NCBI RefSeq assembly: GCF_001500125.1
Contig: NZ_LQIV01000045.1
Coordinates: 62,001 to 126,000, forward strand
DNA: 64,000 bases
Direction: 5' to 3'
Source: Mycobacterium sp. IS-1742
Lineage (GTDB): Bacteria; Actinomycetota; Actinomycetes; Mycobacteriales; Mycobacteriaceae
The notes under the pieces were generated by a model. It did not search any database. It worked only from the letters and a program-made list of their open reading frames with translations, and was not told the DNA's origin. Each line of letters opens with the position of its first letter. Position 1 is the stretch's first letter. The translations under genes and the position numbers were made by a program. Below, piece after piece: positions 19,232 through 27,553 of this stretch.

Positions 19232-20094
19232 CGGGTTCCCTGCGTGATCGGTTGGGCTGACGGTGCGAGATCCGGGCGGCCCTCGGTGACGACCGTGCCG
19301 ACCCGGCCCATGACGAGCACGCCGGCGACGATGAGGATCAGACCGGCGATCAGCCACGCCGCCCGGCCTTCCGCGATCTGATCGCCCACCAGCGCGATAC
19401 CGGCCACGGACGCCACCACCATGGTCACGGCGTCCATCGCCGCGCCGGCCGAGGTCGTCGACCCGCGCTGCAGGGCCGCGGCAAGCAGGACCTGCCCGAC
19501 GGCCGCGGACGCCAGCGTCAGATACGCCAGCGGATGCAGCAGCAGGGCCGTCCACTCGAGGGACGGCAGCGGGCGACTCGCCACCGCCAGGACGGCGAAG
19601 GCCGCACCGGCGAGTCCGGCCAGAGGCACCGCCCCCCTGGCCCGCCAGGCCGCGGGCGCGAGGACGACACAGGCTGCCAGCACCGCGGCGAGCGCCCAAC
19701 CCGTCGCCGGCGGCACCGAGGTGATCCGCGACGGTTCGGCGGCCCCGGCGAGCAGGACCAACGCCAGGGTCAGCACCGCGAGCACGGCCAGTTCGGGGCG
19801 GGTGACCCGCCAACCCAGGACGACCGCGCCCAGCACCGCCGCGACGCCGACTGCGGCGCAGGCGGCGGCCTGCACGAGGTAGACCGGCAGCGTTTCGCGG
19901 GCGAAGAAGGCCAGCAGGAAGCCGGCCACCTGGGCGGCCAGCCCGGCGGCATAGCACCGGTCGGTGACGAGGCGCCTCACCAGGCCGAGGTCCATGGTGT
20001 TGCTGATGCTGATTCGGCGAGCAGCGGTGCTTTGCAGAATCAACCCGGCAGCGTACGAAAACATCGACAAGACGAGCAGGAAGTAGGCAAACAC
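19228..20094 (-). CDS. DMT/EamA-type membrane protein
   Basis: 288 aa with nine or ten hydrophobic helices in two similar halves, as in small drug/metabolite transporter proteins. It starts with a membrane helix (GTG at 20094, FAYFLLVLSMFSYAAGLIL). The transported compound is unknown; position at the head of the operon DMT-deacetylase-beta-helix-GT4-GT4 suggests a role in the same polysaccharide pathway, such as moving a lipid-linked sugar or donor. It shares a short divergent promoter region with wecB. Confidence 0.7.
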   Translation of the reverse strand: MFAYFLLVLSMFSYAAGLILQSTAARRISISNTMDLGLVRRLVTDRCYAAGLAAQVAGFLLAFFARETLPVYLVQAAACAAVGVAAVLGAVVLGWRVTRPELAVLAVLTLALVLLAGAAEPSRITSVPPATGWALAAVLAACVVLAPAAWRARGAVPLAGLAGAAFAVLAVASRPLPSLEWTALLLHPLAYLTLASAAVGQVLLAAALQRGSTTSAGAAMDAVTMVVASVAGIALVGDQIAEGRAAWLIAGLILIVAGVLVMGRVGTVVTEGRPDLAPSAQPITQGTR

Positions 20095-20176
20095 CGGTTT
20101 TACCTGCCATTTCTGGTCGTCGGGTTGGGTGGCGGGCGATGTCCGACGACATCGGCCCGCTCTTTGCTAAGCGAAT

Positions 20177-20205
20177 TTACAACACTTCACTGAATCAGGC
20201 ATAGT
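20177..20205 (+). promoter_or_regulatory. wecB promoter (TTACAA-N17-CATAGT), leaderless
   Basis: A -35-like TTACAA (20177-20182) and a -10-like CATAGT (20200-20205) are exactly 17 nt apart. The -10 ends 7 nt before the GTG at 20213, the spacing of a leaderless mycobacterial transcript. This supports the GTG at 20213 as start rather than the in-frame GTG at 20204, which lies inside the -10. Confidence 0.55.
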
Positions 20206-20212
20206 GGGCGGC

Positions 20213-21367
20213 GTGACCGAAGTCCACCTGGTGGCGGGGACCCGCCCCGAAGCCATCAAGCTGGCGCCGCTGGTGCCCGCCCTGCGGGCGCAGGGCATGA
20301 CGCCGGTGTTCGTCGCCAGCGGCCAACATCCGACGATGGTTCATCAAGCTCTCGATGCGTTCGGCCTGGAACCGGACGTCACGCTGAGCATCGACCGCGG
20401 CAGCGGCAGTCAGGCCGAACTCATGGCCGCGCTGACGGTGCAGCTCGAAAACCATTGGCGGCAGCGAACTCCCGCGGCCGTCGTGGTTCAGGGGGACACC
20501 ACGACGGTGTTGGCGGCGGCGATGGTGGCCTTCTGGGCGAAGGTGCCCATCGCCCACGTCGAGGCAGGTCTGCGCTCACACGATCTGGCGGCGCCGTTCC
20601 CCGAGGAGGGCAACCGCAGACTGGTCGGGCAGATCAGCCGCCTGCATCTGGCGCCCACCGTCGAGGCGCGGGCGAACCTCGAACGGGAGGGCACCCGGTC
20701 GGGGGACATCGTCGTCACCGGCAACACCGTGATCGACGCGGTGCTCGGCATCGCCGCACGAAGCGGGCCGGTCGCAGACGCCCGCGTGGCCGAGTTCGTC
20801 GAACGGGCCGGATCCGGCCGCAGCAGGCTGGTGCTGGTGACGGCGCACCGCCGTGAATCGTGGGGTGAGCCGCTCGACCGCGTGCTCACCGCGGTCGCGC
20901 TGCTGCTCGACAAGTACTCCGACGTCGAGGTCGTGCTCCCCGCTCATCCAAATCCCGCTGTCGCGGCCCAGGTCCGGTCCGTACTCGGCGCGCATCCGCG
21001 GGTGCTGGTGACCGAACCCCTGGCGTATCCGGTGCTGGTCGCGACGCTCGCCGCGGCCACGCTGGTGCTGTCGGACTCCGGGGGGATCCAGGAGGAGGCG
21101 CCCAGTTTCGGCGTCCCCGTCATCGTCCTGCGGGAGGTCACCGAGCGGATGGAGGCCGTCGACGCGGGGTGCGCGGTGCTCGTCGGAACCGACCGCGATG
21201 CGGTGCTGGCCAACGCCTGCCGTCTTCTCGACGACCCCGACGAGCGGGCGGCGATGGTCTCGAAGGGAAACCCGTTCGGAGACGGGCGAGCAGCCGAACG
21301 GTCCGCCGCAGCGATCTCCTGGATGCTCGGGCGGACCGATCGGCCGCCGGCGGAATTCCGGTTCTGA
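20213..21367 (+). CDS. wecB: UDP-N-acetylglucosamine 2-epimerase (non-hydrolysing)
   Basis: 384 aa; interconverts UDP-GlcNAc and UDP-ManNAc. Family motifs are all present: LVAGTRPEAIKLAPL, VVQGDTTTVLAAA, AHVEAGLRSHDL and PFPEEGNRRL (catalytic Glu pair), VTAHRRESWG (catalytic His) and LVLSDSGGIQEEAPSFGVPV. It would supply ManNAc to the exopolysaccharide; no UDP-ManNAc dehydrogenase is seen nearby, so the sugar is probably used as ManNAc or made into another derivative. It ends the accessory block on the plus strand. Confidence 0.93.
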   Translation: MTEVHLVAGTRPEAIKLAPLVPALRAQGMTPVFVASGQHPTMVHQALDAFGLEPDVTLSIDRGSGSQAELMAALTVQLENHWRQRTPAAVVVQGDTTTVLAAAMVAFWAKVPIAHVEAGLRSHDLAAPFPEEGNRRLVGQISRLHLAPTVEARANLEREGTRSGDIVVTGNTVIDAVLGIAARSGPVADARVAEFVERAGSGRSRLVLVTAHRRESWGEPLDRVLTAVALLLDKYSDVEVVLPAHPNPAVAAQVRSVLGAHPRVLVTEPLAYPVLVATLAAATLVLSDSGGIQEEAPSFGVPVIVLREVTERMEAVDAGCAVLVGTDRDAVLANACRLLDDPDERAAMVSKGNPFGDGRAAERSAAAISWMLGRTDRPPAEFRF

Positions 21368-21375
21368 CCGCCGCC

Positions 21376-21702
21376 TCAGACCGTGCGGTCGGCGGCCGGG
21401 GAGAGGGTCTCGATCGCCGCCGACACCGATTGCTGACTGCGCGGCACCGCGTCGAGCGCGTTGAATCCGTAGACGAAACACCCCATCGACACGACGGTCC
21501 AGGCGTTGCCGAGCGCCCACTCCCAGGCGGTGTTGCTCGGGGCGGTGGTGAGCCAGTACAGGGCGATGATCAGCGCGGGATATCCGGAGAGAACGAAGAA
21601 CCTGCCGTCGGGGCTCACCCGCCAGCCGGGGTGGCGGCGGTTGTGCAGATGCCAGAGCGCGAGCGCCACCATGGTGGCCACTGCGGTGACGGGTCCGGTC
21701 AT
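21376..21702 (-). CDS. Small membrane protein of unknown function
   Basis: 108 aa, not recognised. There is one hydrophobic segment at the N-terminus (about 4-17), a second at about 38-52 (YPALIIALYWLT) and a possible third near 66-78. A very good ribosome-binding site (GGAGG about 6 nt before the ATG at 21702) and a TAGAGT box farther upstream support real expression. It is convergent with wecB (gap 8 nt). Whether it belongs to the exopolysaccharide block or to the conserved lcp1 region is unclear. Confidence 0.6.
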   Translation of the reverse strand: MTGPVTAVATMVALALWHLHNRRHPGWRVSPDGRFFVLSGYPALIIALYWLTTAPSNTAWEWALGNAWTVVSMGCFVYGFNALDAVPRSQQSVSAAIETLSPAADRTV

Positions 21703-21846
21703 CGAACCACCTCCGCTCTCGACGGCATCGCGCGACGGCCGGCCGTGTCGCCGACGAATTCACCATTCAGCCGGCGCTACTCTATTTGGCCACGTTGAGA
21801 AAAGGCTTAGAACTCCGGGGCCGTTGCTGGGGTCGACCGCCGGAAC

Positions 21847-22578
21847 TCAGTTCAGTTCGCGAGTGACCTTTTCCATCGCCCGGCGGCGTTCCAGCGCAGC
21901 CGGATCCGGATGTGCGACCTGGACCAGGGAACCGCCCACCGCGTAGACCGCCAGCAGCCGCTCGACCACATCGTCGGCCGTGGCCCAGGCGGCGGTGGAC
22001 AGCACCCGGTCCCGCGGCTGCAGTGCGGCGGCGGTGGCGGCGCCTGCGGCCGCGGCGAGCACCTCGTCGACCGAGCGTCCGTTCAGCGCCGGGCCCGGTG
22101 TGCGTTCGGGGGTGATCTGGTCGCCGTGCACGCGCACCGCGGTGGCGTAGTCGGTGAGGCCGACCGGCAGATCGGGGACCGGCCTGCCGAACGCATCCAG
22201 CGACAGCACCGCGATCTCGCCCATCCCCGCCGCCGCGTCGGCCTCGTCGATGCGTTCGGCTGTGCACAGCGCGATGTCGGCCCCCTGCAGATCGGAGGCG
22301 GTGCCCACCAGCGCGTCCGCGCCGATCCACCAGAGACCGAACAGCACCGCCGCGGTCTGCCAGTGCGCGGGCAGCAGGATCGCCACCCGGCTCGCCGGCC
22401 CGGCTCCGAGCTCGTCACGAAGGAGGTTGCCGGTCTTGGCCGCCCAGTTCGCCAGCGTCACGTGGGAGACCTCGATGCGTTCGCCGGTCGCGTCGTCGTA
22501 GTAGGTGATGCTCGGCCCGGCGGGGTCGGTGTCCAGCTGCGGTCCGAGCAGTGCCCCGGTGACAGTCAGTTCACACAC
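21847..22578 (-). CDS. TIGR03089-family protein (Rv3268-like), AMP-binding-enzyme-related fragment
   Basis: 243 aa. The N-terminal part resembles the first segment of acyl-CoA synthetases: SITYYDDATGERIEVSHVTLANWAAKTGNLL followed by RVAILLPAHWQTAAVLFGLWW. The catalytic ATP-binding and C-terminal subdomains are absent, as in the actinobacterial TIGR03089 group (orthologue Rv3268 by position). Function is unknown. The GTG at 22578 overlaps the lcp1 stop by 13 nt; there is no strong ribosome-binding site, so a start a few codons later is possible. (The quoted pieces are separate segments of the N-terminal region.). Confidence 0.8.
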   Translation of the reverse strand: MCELTVTGALLGPQLDTDPAGPSITYYDDATGERIEVSHVTLANWAAKTGNLLRDELGAGPASRVAILLPAHWQTAAVLFGLWWIGADALVGTASDLQGADIALCTAERIDEADAAAGMGEIAVLSLDAFGRPVPDLPVGLTDYATAVRVHGDQITPERTPGPALNGRSVDEVLAAAAGAATAAALQPRDRVLSTAAWATADDVVERLLAVYAVGGSLVQVAHPDPAALERRRAMEKVTRELN

Positions 22579-24038
22579 TCCGGATCGTCGGAGCCGGCGG
22601 TGATGATCTGCGGGGGCGGCGGCGGCGCGGCCGGATCGGTGGCGCCCGCCGCGACCGGGTCGGCGGTGAGCATCGTCGGATCGGTGCCGTCGAGCCCGGA
22701 GCCTGGGCCGGTGTAGTCGTCGGCGAGCACCACCCGCACCGTGCCCGGCGCCACGGAACCGTCCGCCACGACGGTGAGTCCACCCAGATCCTTCGAAACC
22801 GCTTGTGCACCCAGGTCTTCGGCCTTGGCGGCCTGCACCTGGCTGCTGGTGACGGCGCCGCCCTCGAAGTTGCCCGTCGCGCCGGGGGTGAAGCCCTTCT
22901 GCGACAGCACCGCCGAGACCGAGGCGGCCAGACCGTTGATGTCGGTGGCGTTGACGACCTCGACGGTCGTCTTGTCCGGGGTGTACGCGAGTTCCTCGGT
23001 CTTGCCCTCGTCCTGGTCGTCCAGCAGGCCCGTCACCCACTCCTGAACGGCCGTGGGATCGACGCGCACCACACTCTGCATGCCGTCGTCGCTCCAGCCG
23101 TCCTCCCGCAGCACCGGAATCGTGGCGAATGCGACGTTGCCTGCGGCCAGCTTCTGCAGCTGGTCCACGAAATCCATGATGTCCCAGCCGTCGGAGAGCA
23201 CCACCGACCGCTGCACGGCCGCCTCCAGCCGGCTCAGCGTCGCCGGACTGGACAACGTCTTGCTGGAGATCACCTCGTGGGCCAGCGACGCCATCACCGC
23301 CTGCTGGCGGGTCACCCGGTCGAGATCGCCGCGCGGCAGATCGTGCCGCTGACGCACGAAGCTCAACGCCTGCGGCCCGTTGAGCTTCTGCCATCCTGCC
23401 GGGAAGTCCGCACCCGAAAGGGGTTCGTAGACAGGCTCTTTGAGGCAGACATCGACACCGCCGAGGGCGTCGGTGATCAACGCGAAGCCCAGCAGTCCGA
23501 TCTCGGCGTAGTGATCGACGGTGACCCCGGTCAGGTTCGCCACCGTCTTGATCAACGCCTCCCGGCCGTCTTCGATCGCGAGCGGTTCGGCCTCGGCCGG
23601 ATCCATCCCCTGTTCCTCGACGAGCGCCTTGAGCTTCTCGAGGTGTACCGACCCGTAGACACCGTTGATCTTCATCTTGCCCAGACCGGGAGCCTCGACG
23701 TACGAGTCGCGCGGAATCGAGATGGCCGTGGCCGACTGCCCGTTGTTGGGGATGCGGATCAAGATGATCGTGTCGGTGTTGGTGGAGACGTCGTTGCCGG
23801 CGCGCAGCGTCGCCAGCTCCTCCTGGGACAGCGGATTGCCGTGGGCGTCGGTCCTGCTGTCGGATCCCACCAGCAGAACGTCGATCGCACCGTCCTCGCC
23901 GCCTTCGCCGAGCGCCGGAGAGCTGATGTGGTTGATGCCCTCTTCGAAGGACCGGATCCGGCTCCAGGCCACACCGGTCCCGAGCACCACGGCGAGGGCC
24001 ACCGTCACAGCGACGGCACGAAGGACTCGAGCGGGCAT
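22566..24038 (-). CDS. lcp1: LytR-CpsA-Psr family cell-wall ligase Lcp1
   Basis: 490 aa. A short N-terminus and one membrane helix (5-25) are followed by an extracytoplasmic LCP domain with IDVLLVGSDSRTD, AISIPRDSYV and ALSFVRQRHDLPRGDLDR, which carry the Arg/Asp residues that bind the polyprenyl pyrophosphate. A C-terminal LytR_C domain follows (about 365-450, VEVVNATDINGLAASV), then a Pro-rich tail. The M. tuberculosis orthologue Rv3267 (Lcp1) joins arabinogalactan to peptidoglycan. With the exopolysaccharide cluster adjacent, it or a paralogue could also attach that polymer to the wall (inference). Confidence 0.92.
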   Translation of the reverse strand: MPARVLRAVAVTVALAVVLGTGVAWSRIRSFEEGINHISSPALGEGGEDGAIDVLLVGSDSRTDAHGNPLSQEELATLRAGNDVSTNTDTIILIRIPNNGQSATAISIPRDSYVEAPGLGKMKINGVYGSVHLEKLKALVEEQGMDPAEAEPLAIEDGREALIKTVANLTGVTVDHYAEIGLLGFALITDALGGVDVCLKEPVYEPLSGADFPAGWQKLNGPQALSFVRQRHDLPRGDLDRVTRQQAVMASLAHEVISSKTLSSPATLSRLEAAVQRSVVLSDGWDIMDFVDQLQKLAAGNVAFATIPVLREDGWSDDGMQSVVRVDPTAVQEWVTGLLDDQDEGKTEELAYTPDKTTVEVVNATDINGLAASVSAVLSQKGFTPGATGNFEGGAVTSSQVQAAKAEDLGAQAVSKDLGGLTVVADGSVAPGTVRVVLADDYTGPGSGLDGTDPTMLTADPVAAGATDPAAPPPPPQIITAGSDDPECVN

Positions 24039-24117
24039 CAGCCCAGGCTACTGGCGAGGGCAGCGCAGACGGGGTAGCGATCGTCGGCGCGCCAGGTCGC
24101 GTGTCACACTCACTTTC

Positions 24118-24993
24118 ATGCCGCAACGCCTCGTGATCACCGGTGCCGGCGGCATGGTCGGGCGCATCCTGGCTGCTCAGGCCCGCCGCCAGGGGCGCGA
24201 CGTGCTGGCGCTCACCTCGGCCGACTGTGACATCACCGATCCCGGCGCGGTCGCGCGGCGGGTCGCCGGAGGCGACGTGGTGATCAACTGCGCGGCCTTC
24301 ACCGACGTCGACCGCGCCGAATCCGAGCCGGACCGGGCGCACGCCGTCAACGCCGTCGGCCCGGGCAACCTCGCGACCGTCTGTGCGCGAGTCGGCGCCG
24401 GCCTGATCCACGTGTCGACGGACTACGTGTTCAGCGGCGTGTTCGGCGGCGATGGCGCCGGGGCGCCGCCGCATCCGTACGAGATCGACGATGCGCCGGA
24501 CCCGCTGAGCGTGTACGGGCGGACCAAGCTCGCCGGCGAACGGGCGGTGCTCGACGCGCTTCCGCAGGGTCACGTGGTGCGCACCGCGTGGGTCTACGAG
24601 GGCGCCGACGGCAGCGACTTCGTCGCCGCGATGCGCCGCAAGGCCCTCGGTACCGAGACCGTCGAGGTCGTGGCCGACCAGATCGGTTCGCCCACCAGCG
24701 CGCTCGACCTCGCCGCGGCGCTGCTCGAGGTCGCCGACGGGGGGGTGCGCGGCCGGATGCTGCATGCCGCCAACGACGGCGAGGCGAGCCGCTTCGACCA
24801 GGCCCGCGCGGTCTTCGAGATCGTGGGCGCCGACCCCGAACGGGTGCGGCCGGTCGGCGGTGACCGCTTTCCGCGACCGGCGCGCCGGCCCGCGTATTCG
24901 GCGCTGTCGGGCTCCGGGTCGGCGGCGTGTGGCCTGACCCCGCTGCGGCCGTGGCGTGAGGCGCTGGTCTCGGCCCTGCACGAGGGCCGGTGA
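24118..24993 (+). CDS. rmlD: dTDP-4-dehydrorhamnose reductase RmlD
   Basis: 291-aa NADPH-dependent reductase that makes dTDP-L-rhamnose, the donor for WbbL encoded downstream. It has the Rossmann motif ITGAGGMVG, NCAAFTDVDRAE, the catalytic ST..YxxxK set as VSTDYVFSG and YGRTKLAGE, and HVVRTAWVYEG. ATG at 24118 matches the family start; CACACT (24105-24110) 7 nt upstream could be a weak -10 for a leaderless message. Divergent from lcp1. Corresponds to Rv3266c. Confidence 0.95.
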   Translation: MPQRLVITGAGGMVGRILAAQARRQGRDVLALTSADCDITDPGAVARRVAGGDVVINCAAFTDVDRAESEPDRAHAVNAVGPGNLATVCARVGAGLIHVSTDYVFSGVFGGDGAGAPPHPYEIDDAPDPLSVYGRTKLAGERAVLDALPQGHVVRTAWVYEGADGSDFVAAMRRKALGTETVEVVADQIGSPTSALDLAAALLEVADGGVRGRMLHAANDGEASRFDQARAVFEIVGADPERVRPVGGDRFPRPARRPAYSALSGSGSAACGLTPLRPWREALVSALHEGR

Positions 24994-25014
24994 CGGGCGG
25001 CTACCCTCTACGCC

Positions 25015-25044
25015 GTGCTGCGTGAACGGGTGGTCGCCGGATGA
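25015..25044 (+). CDS. Possible leaderless leader peptide (9 aa) coupled to wbbL
   Basis: A TACCCT box (25002-25007) lies 7 nt before GTG 25015, which opens a nine-codon frame (V-L-R-E-R-V-V-A-G) ending in a TGA that overlaps the wbbL ATG (ATGA, 25041-25044). The arrangement fits a leaderless small upstream reading frame that delivers ribosomes to wbbL. It rests on spacing alone; the peptide sequence has no recognised function. Confidence 0.4.
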   Translation: MLRERVVAG

Positions 25045-25934
25045 GTGACCGATTGGTCGTCATCACGGTGACGTACTCACCGGGTCCGCACCTCGACCGG
25101 TTCCTGGCCACGCTGGCACATGCCACCGATCGGCCGGTCTCGGTCGTGATGGCCGACAACGGGTCCACCGACGGCGCGCCGGAGCAGGCCCTGCAGCGCT
25201 ATCCGAACATCCGGCTGCTGCGCACCGGCGGCAATCTCGGGTACGGCACCGCGGTCAACCGGGCGGTCGCCTCGATCGACACGGACCCCGGTGGTGACGC
25301 CCTGGACCCTGAGTTCCTGATCGTCGCCAACCCCGATGTGCAATGGGGGCCGCGCTCCATCGACCTGCTGCTGGAGGCCGCGGGCCGGTGGCCGCGCGCC
25401 GGCGCGCTCGGACCGCTGATCCGCGACCCCGACGGCTCGGTGTATCCGTCCGCGCGCCACCTCCCCAGCCTCATCCGCGGGGGGATGCACGCGGTGGTGG
25501 GCCCGTTCTGGCGGTCCAACCCGTGGACCGCGGCCTACCGCCAGGACCGCGCCGAGCCCAGTGAACGACCGGTGGGCTGGCTGTCGGGAAGTTGCCTGCT
25601 GCTGCGCCGCTCGGCCTTCGCGCAGATCGGCGGATTCGACGAGCGGTACTTCATGTACATGGAGGACGTCGACCTCGGTGATCGACTCGGCAGGGCCGGG
25701 TGGCTCAACGTGTACGTGCCGTCGGCGGAGATCCTGCACGACAAGGGGCATTCGACCGGCCGGGACCCGGCCCGCAACCTGGCCGCCCATCACCGCAGCA
25801 CCTACACTTTCTTGTCTGATCGATACCCTCGCCGGTGGCAGGCGCCGCTGCGGGGAGCGATGAAGGGCGCGCTGGCCGTGCGAGCGGGTCTGGTGGTGCG
25901 CAAAGCTCGGCGAGCTCAGGCCAAAGGGGGGTAG
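25041..25934 (+). CDS. wbbL: Rhamnosyltransferase WbbL
   Basis: 297-aa GT2 enzyme that adds L-rhamnose to GlcNAc-pyrophosphoryl-decaprenol, forming the linker between arabinogalactan and peptidoglycan; essential in mycobacteria. Motifs: ITVTYSPGPHLDRFL, ADNGSTDGAPEQA, VANPDVQWGP (DxD-like), RPVGWLSGSCLLLRRSAF and FDERYFMYMEDVDLGDRLG. Residue-level similarity to M. tuberculosis WbbL1 (Rv3265c) is very high over GPLIRDPDGSVYPSAR. No ribosome-binding site precedes the ATG; translation may rely on the overlapping leader frame. Followed after 3 nt by the manB/C gene. Confidence 0.95.
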   Translation: MSDRLVVITVTYSPGPHLDRFLATLAHATDRPVSVVMADNGSTDGAPEQALQRYPNIRLLRTGGNLGYGTAVNRAVASIDTDPGGDALDPEFLIVANPDVQWGPRSIDLLLEAAGRWPRAGALGPLIRDPDGSVYPSARHLPSLIRGGMHAVVGPFWRSNPWTAAYRQDRAEPSERPVGWLSGSCLLLRRSAFAQIGGFDERYFMYMEDVDLGDRLGRAGWLNVYVPSAEILHDKGHSTGRDPARNLAAHHRSTYTFLSDRYPRRWQAPLRGAMKGALAVRAGLVVRKARRAQAKGG

Positions 25935-25937
25935 GTC

Positions 25938-27017
25938 ATGGTGGATCCGGCGCAGGTCGACGCCGTCGTGCTGGTGGGTGGGCAGGGCACCCGCCTACGC
26001 CCGCTGACGCTGTCGGCGCCCAAACCGATGCTGCCGACGGCCGGGTTGGCGTTCCTGACCCATCTGCTGTCCCGCATCGCCGCGGCAGGCATCGAACACG
26101 TGGTGCTCGGGACGTCGTACAAGGCGGACGTCTTCGAGGCCGAGTTCGGCGACGGGTCGAAGCTGGGCCTGCAGATCGAGTACGTCTTCGAAGCCGAGCC
26201 GATGGGCACCGGCGGCGCGATCGCCAACGTCGCCGAGAAACTGCGCTACGACACCGCGATGGTGTTCAACGGCGACGTGCTCTCGGGGTGCGACCTGCGC
26301 GCGCTGTTGGACAGCCACGTGAGCAAGGACGCCGACGTCACGCTGCACCTGGTGCGGGTGGGTGACCCGCGGGCGTTCGGGTGCGTGCCGACCGACGGCG
26401 ACGGTGTGGTGACCGCGTTCCTGGAGAAGACGCAGGATCCGCCGACCGATCAGATCAACGCCGGCTGCTACGTCTTCAAGCGCTCGGTGATCGACCGGAT
26501 CCCGCGCGAGCGCGCCGTGTCGGTGGAGCGTGAGGTGTTCCCCAATCTGCTCTCCGACGGGCTGCGCGTCTGCGGTTACGTCGACGCGACGTACTGGCGC
26601 GACATGGGCACCCCCGAGGACTTCGTGCGCGGGTCGGCAGATCTGGTGCGCGGTATCGCGCCGTCGCCGGCCCTGCAGGGGCACCGCGGCGAGGAACTCG
26701 TGCACGACGGCGCGGCAGTCGGACCCGGCGCGCTGCTGATCGGCGGCACCGTGGTGGGTCGCGGCGCGGAGGTCGGCGCGGGTGCGCGCCTCGACGGTGC
26801 GGTGATCTTCGACGGTGTGCGGGTGGGCGCCGGTGCGGTGATCGAGCGGTCCATCATCGGGTTCGGCGCGCGGATCGGCCCGCGCGCCCTCATCCGCGAC
26901 GCCGTGATCGGCGACGGCGCCGACATCGGTGCGCGCTGTGAGTTGCTGCGCGGGGCGCGGGTGTGGCCGGGCGTGAAGATCCCCGACGGCGGCATCCGCT
27001 ACTCCACCGACGTCTGA
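25938..27017 (+). CDS. NDP-sugar pyrophosphorylase, mannose-1-phosphate guanylyltransferase
   Basis: 359 aa, orthologue of Rv3264c (called manB, manC or rmlA2 in different sources). The N-terminal nucleotidyltransferase domain has VVLVGGQGTRLRPLTLSAPKPML, the pyrophosphorylase signature (quoted in part), then FNGDVLSG with the metal Asp and FLEKTQDPPTDQINAGCYVF. The C-terminus is a left-handed beta-helix of hexapeptide-like repeats (about 265-350). It makes GDP-mannose for lipomannan and mannosylated glycolipids. An AGGGGGGTAGGTC ribosome-binding region precedes ATG 25938. The last 19 nt overlap the convergent Nudix gene. Confidence 0.9.
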   Translation: MVDPAQVDAVVLVGGQGTRLRPLTLSAPKPMLPTAGLAFLTHLLSRIAAAGIEHVVLGTSYKADVFEAEFGDGSKLGLQIEYVFEAEPMGTGGAIANVAEKLRYDTAMVFNGDVLSGCDLRALLDSHVSKDADVTLHLVRVGDPRAFGCVPTDGDGVVTAFLEKTQDPPTDQINAGCYVFKRSVIDRIPRERAVSVEREVFPNLLSDGLRVCGYVDATYWRDMGTPEDFVRGSADLVRGIAPSPALQGHRGEELVHDGAAVGPGALLIGGTVVGRGAEVGAGARLDGAVIFDGVRVGAGAVIERSIIGFGARIGPRALIRDAVIGDGADIGARCELLRGARVWPGVKIPDGGIRYSTDV

Positions 27018-27553
27018 CCCCGCCGTCGCGCCTCGTCGGCCAACTGCGCCAGCCCGAAGTCGGTGTCCGGCGGCAGCCCGTCGAGGGGCCACCACCGCAG
27101 GTCCAGGGACTCCTCCGAGCGGGCGATGCGCGCGCCCTCCGGTGCGCGCACCAGGAACTGCAGGTCGAGGTGCCGGGTGGGCACGCCCAGTGAGCAGGTC
27201 ACCGGATGCACATGGACGGCCGCGAGCCGCGGATCGATGGTCAGCCCGGTGATACCGGATTCCTCGGCGGCCTCGCGCAGCGCGGCGGCGATGATGTCCG
27301 GGTCGTCGGGCTCACAGTGTCCGCCCAACTGCAGCCAGCGGCCGAAGCGCGGGTGCAGGGTCAGCACCGCATGGGTACCGGTGTGGTCGAGCACGAGCGC
27401 GGAGGCGGTGACATGGCCGGGGACACACGAACGCAGGCACCCGTCGGGGCGCGCGGCCAGGAACGCGATCACCGCGTGGCGCAACGAATCCTGCGCCGGG
27501 TCGGGAGCGGCCCAGTCGGTCAGGATGTCGACCGCCGACGCGTGCAGACTCAC
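26999..27553 (-). CDS. Nudix hydrolase coupled to fbiB
   Basis: 184 aa with a Nudix box: [20 protein letters not shown] followed by AEESGI, which keeps the REAAEESG catalytic helix. Substrate unknown. Its GTG start (27553) lies in the fbiB stop (GTGA), so it is the third gene of the fbiA-fbiB-nudix operon and may serve F420 metabolism, for example by clearing a nucleotide by-product; this is inferred from context. Its 3' end overlaps the guanylyltransferase gene by 19 nt. Confidence 0.85.
   Translation of the reverse strand: MSLHASAVDILTDWAAPDPAQDSLRHAVIAFLAARPDGCLRSCVPGHVTASALVLDHTGTHAVLTLHPRFGRWLQLGGHCEPDDPDIIAAALREAAEESGITGLTIDPRLAAVHVHPVTCSLGVPTRHLDLQFLVRAPEGARIARSEESLDLRWWPLDGLPPDTDFGLAQLADEARRRGQTSVE

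Noticed and set aside
3451-21702. Insertion sequences or integrase at the edges of the exopolysaccharide island
   Set aside because: No transposase, integrase, tRNA or clear direct repeats were found at either edge, so the mode of acquisition is not visible.
22579-24981. Upstream two-thirds of a 1044-codon minus-strand frame ending at 21847
   Set aside because: It overlaps lcp1 in another frame and rmlD antisense. Only the last 243 codons, matching the TIGR03089 family, are taken as real.
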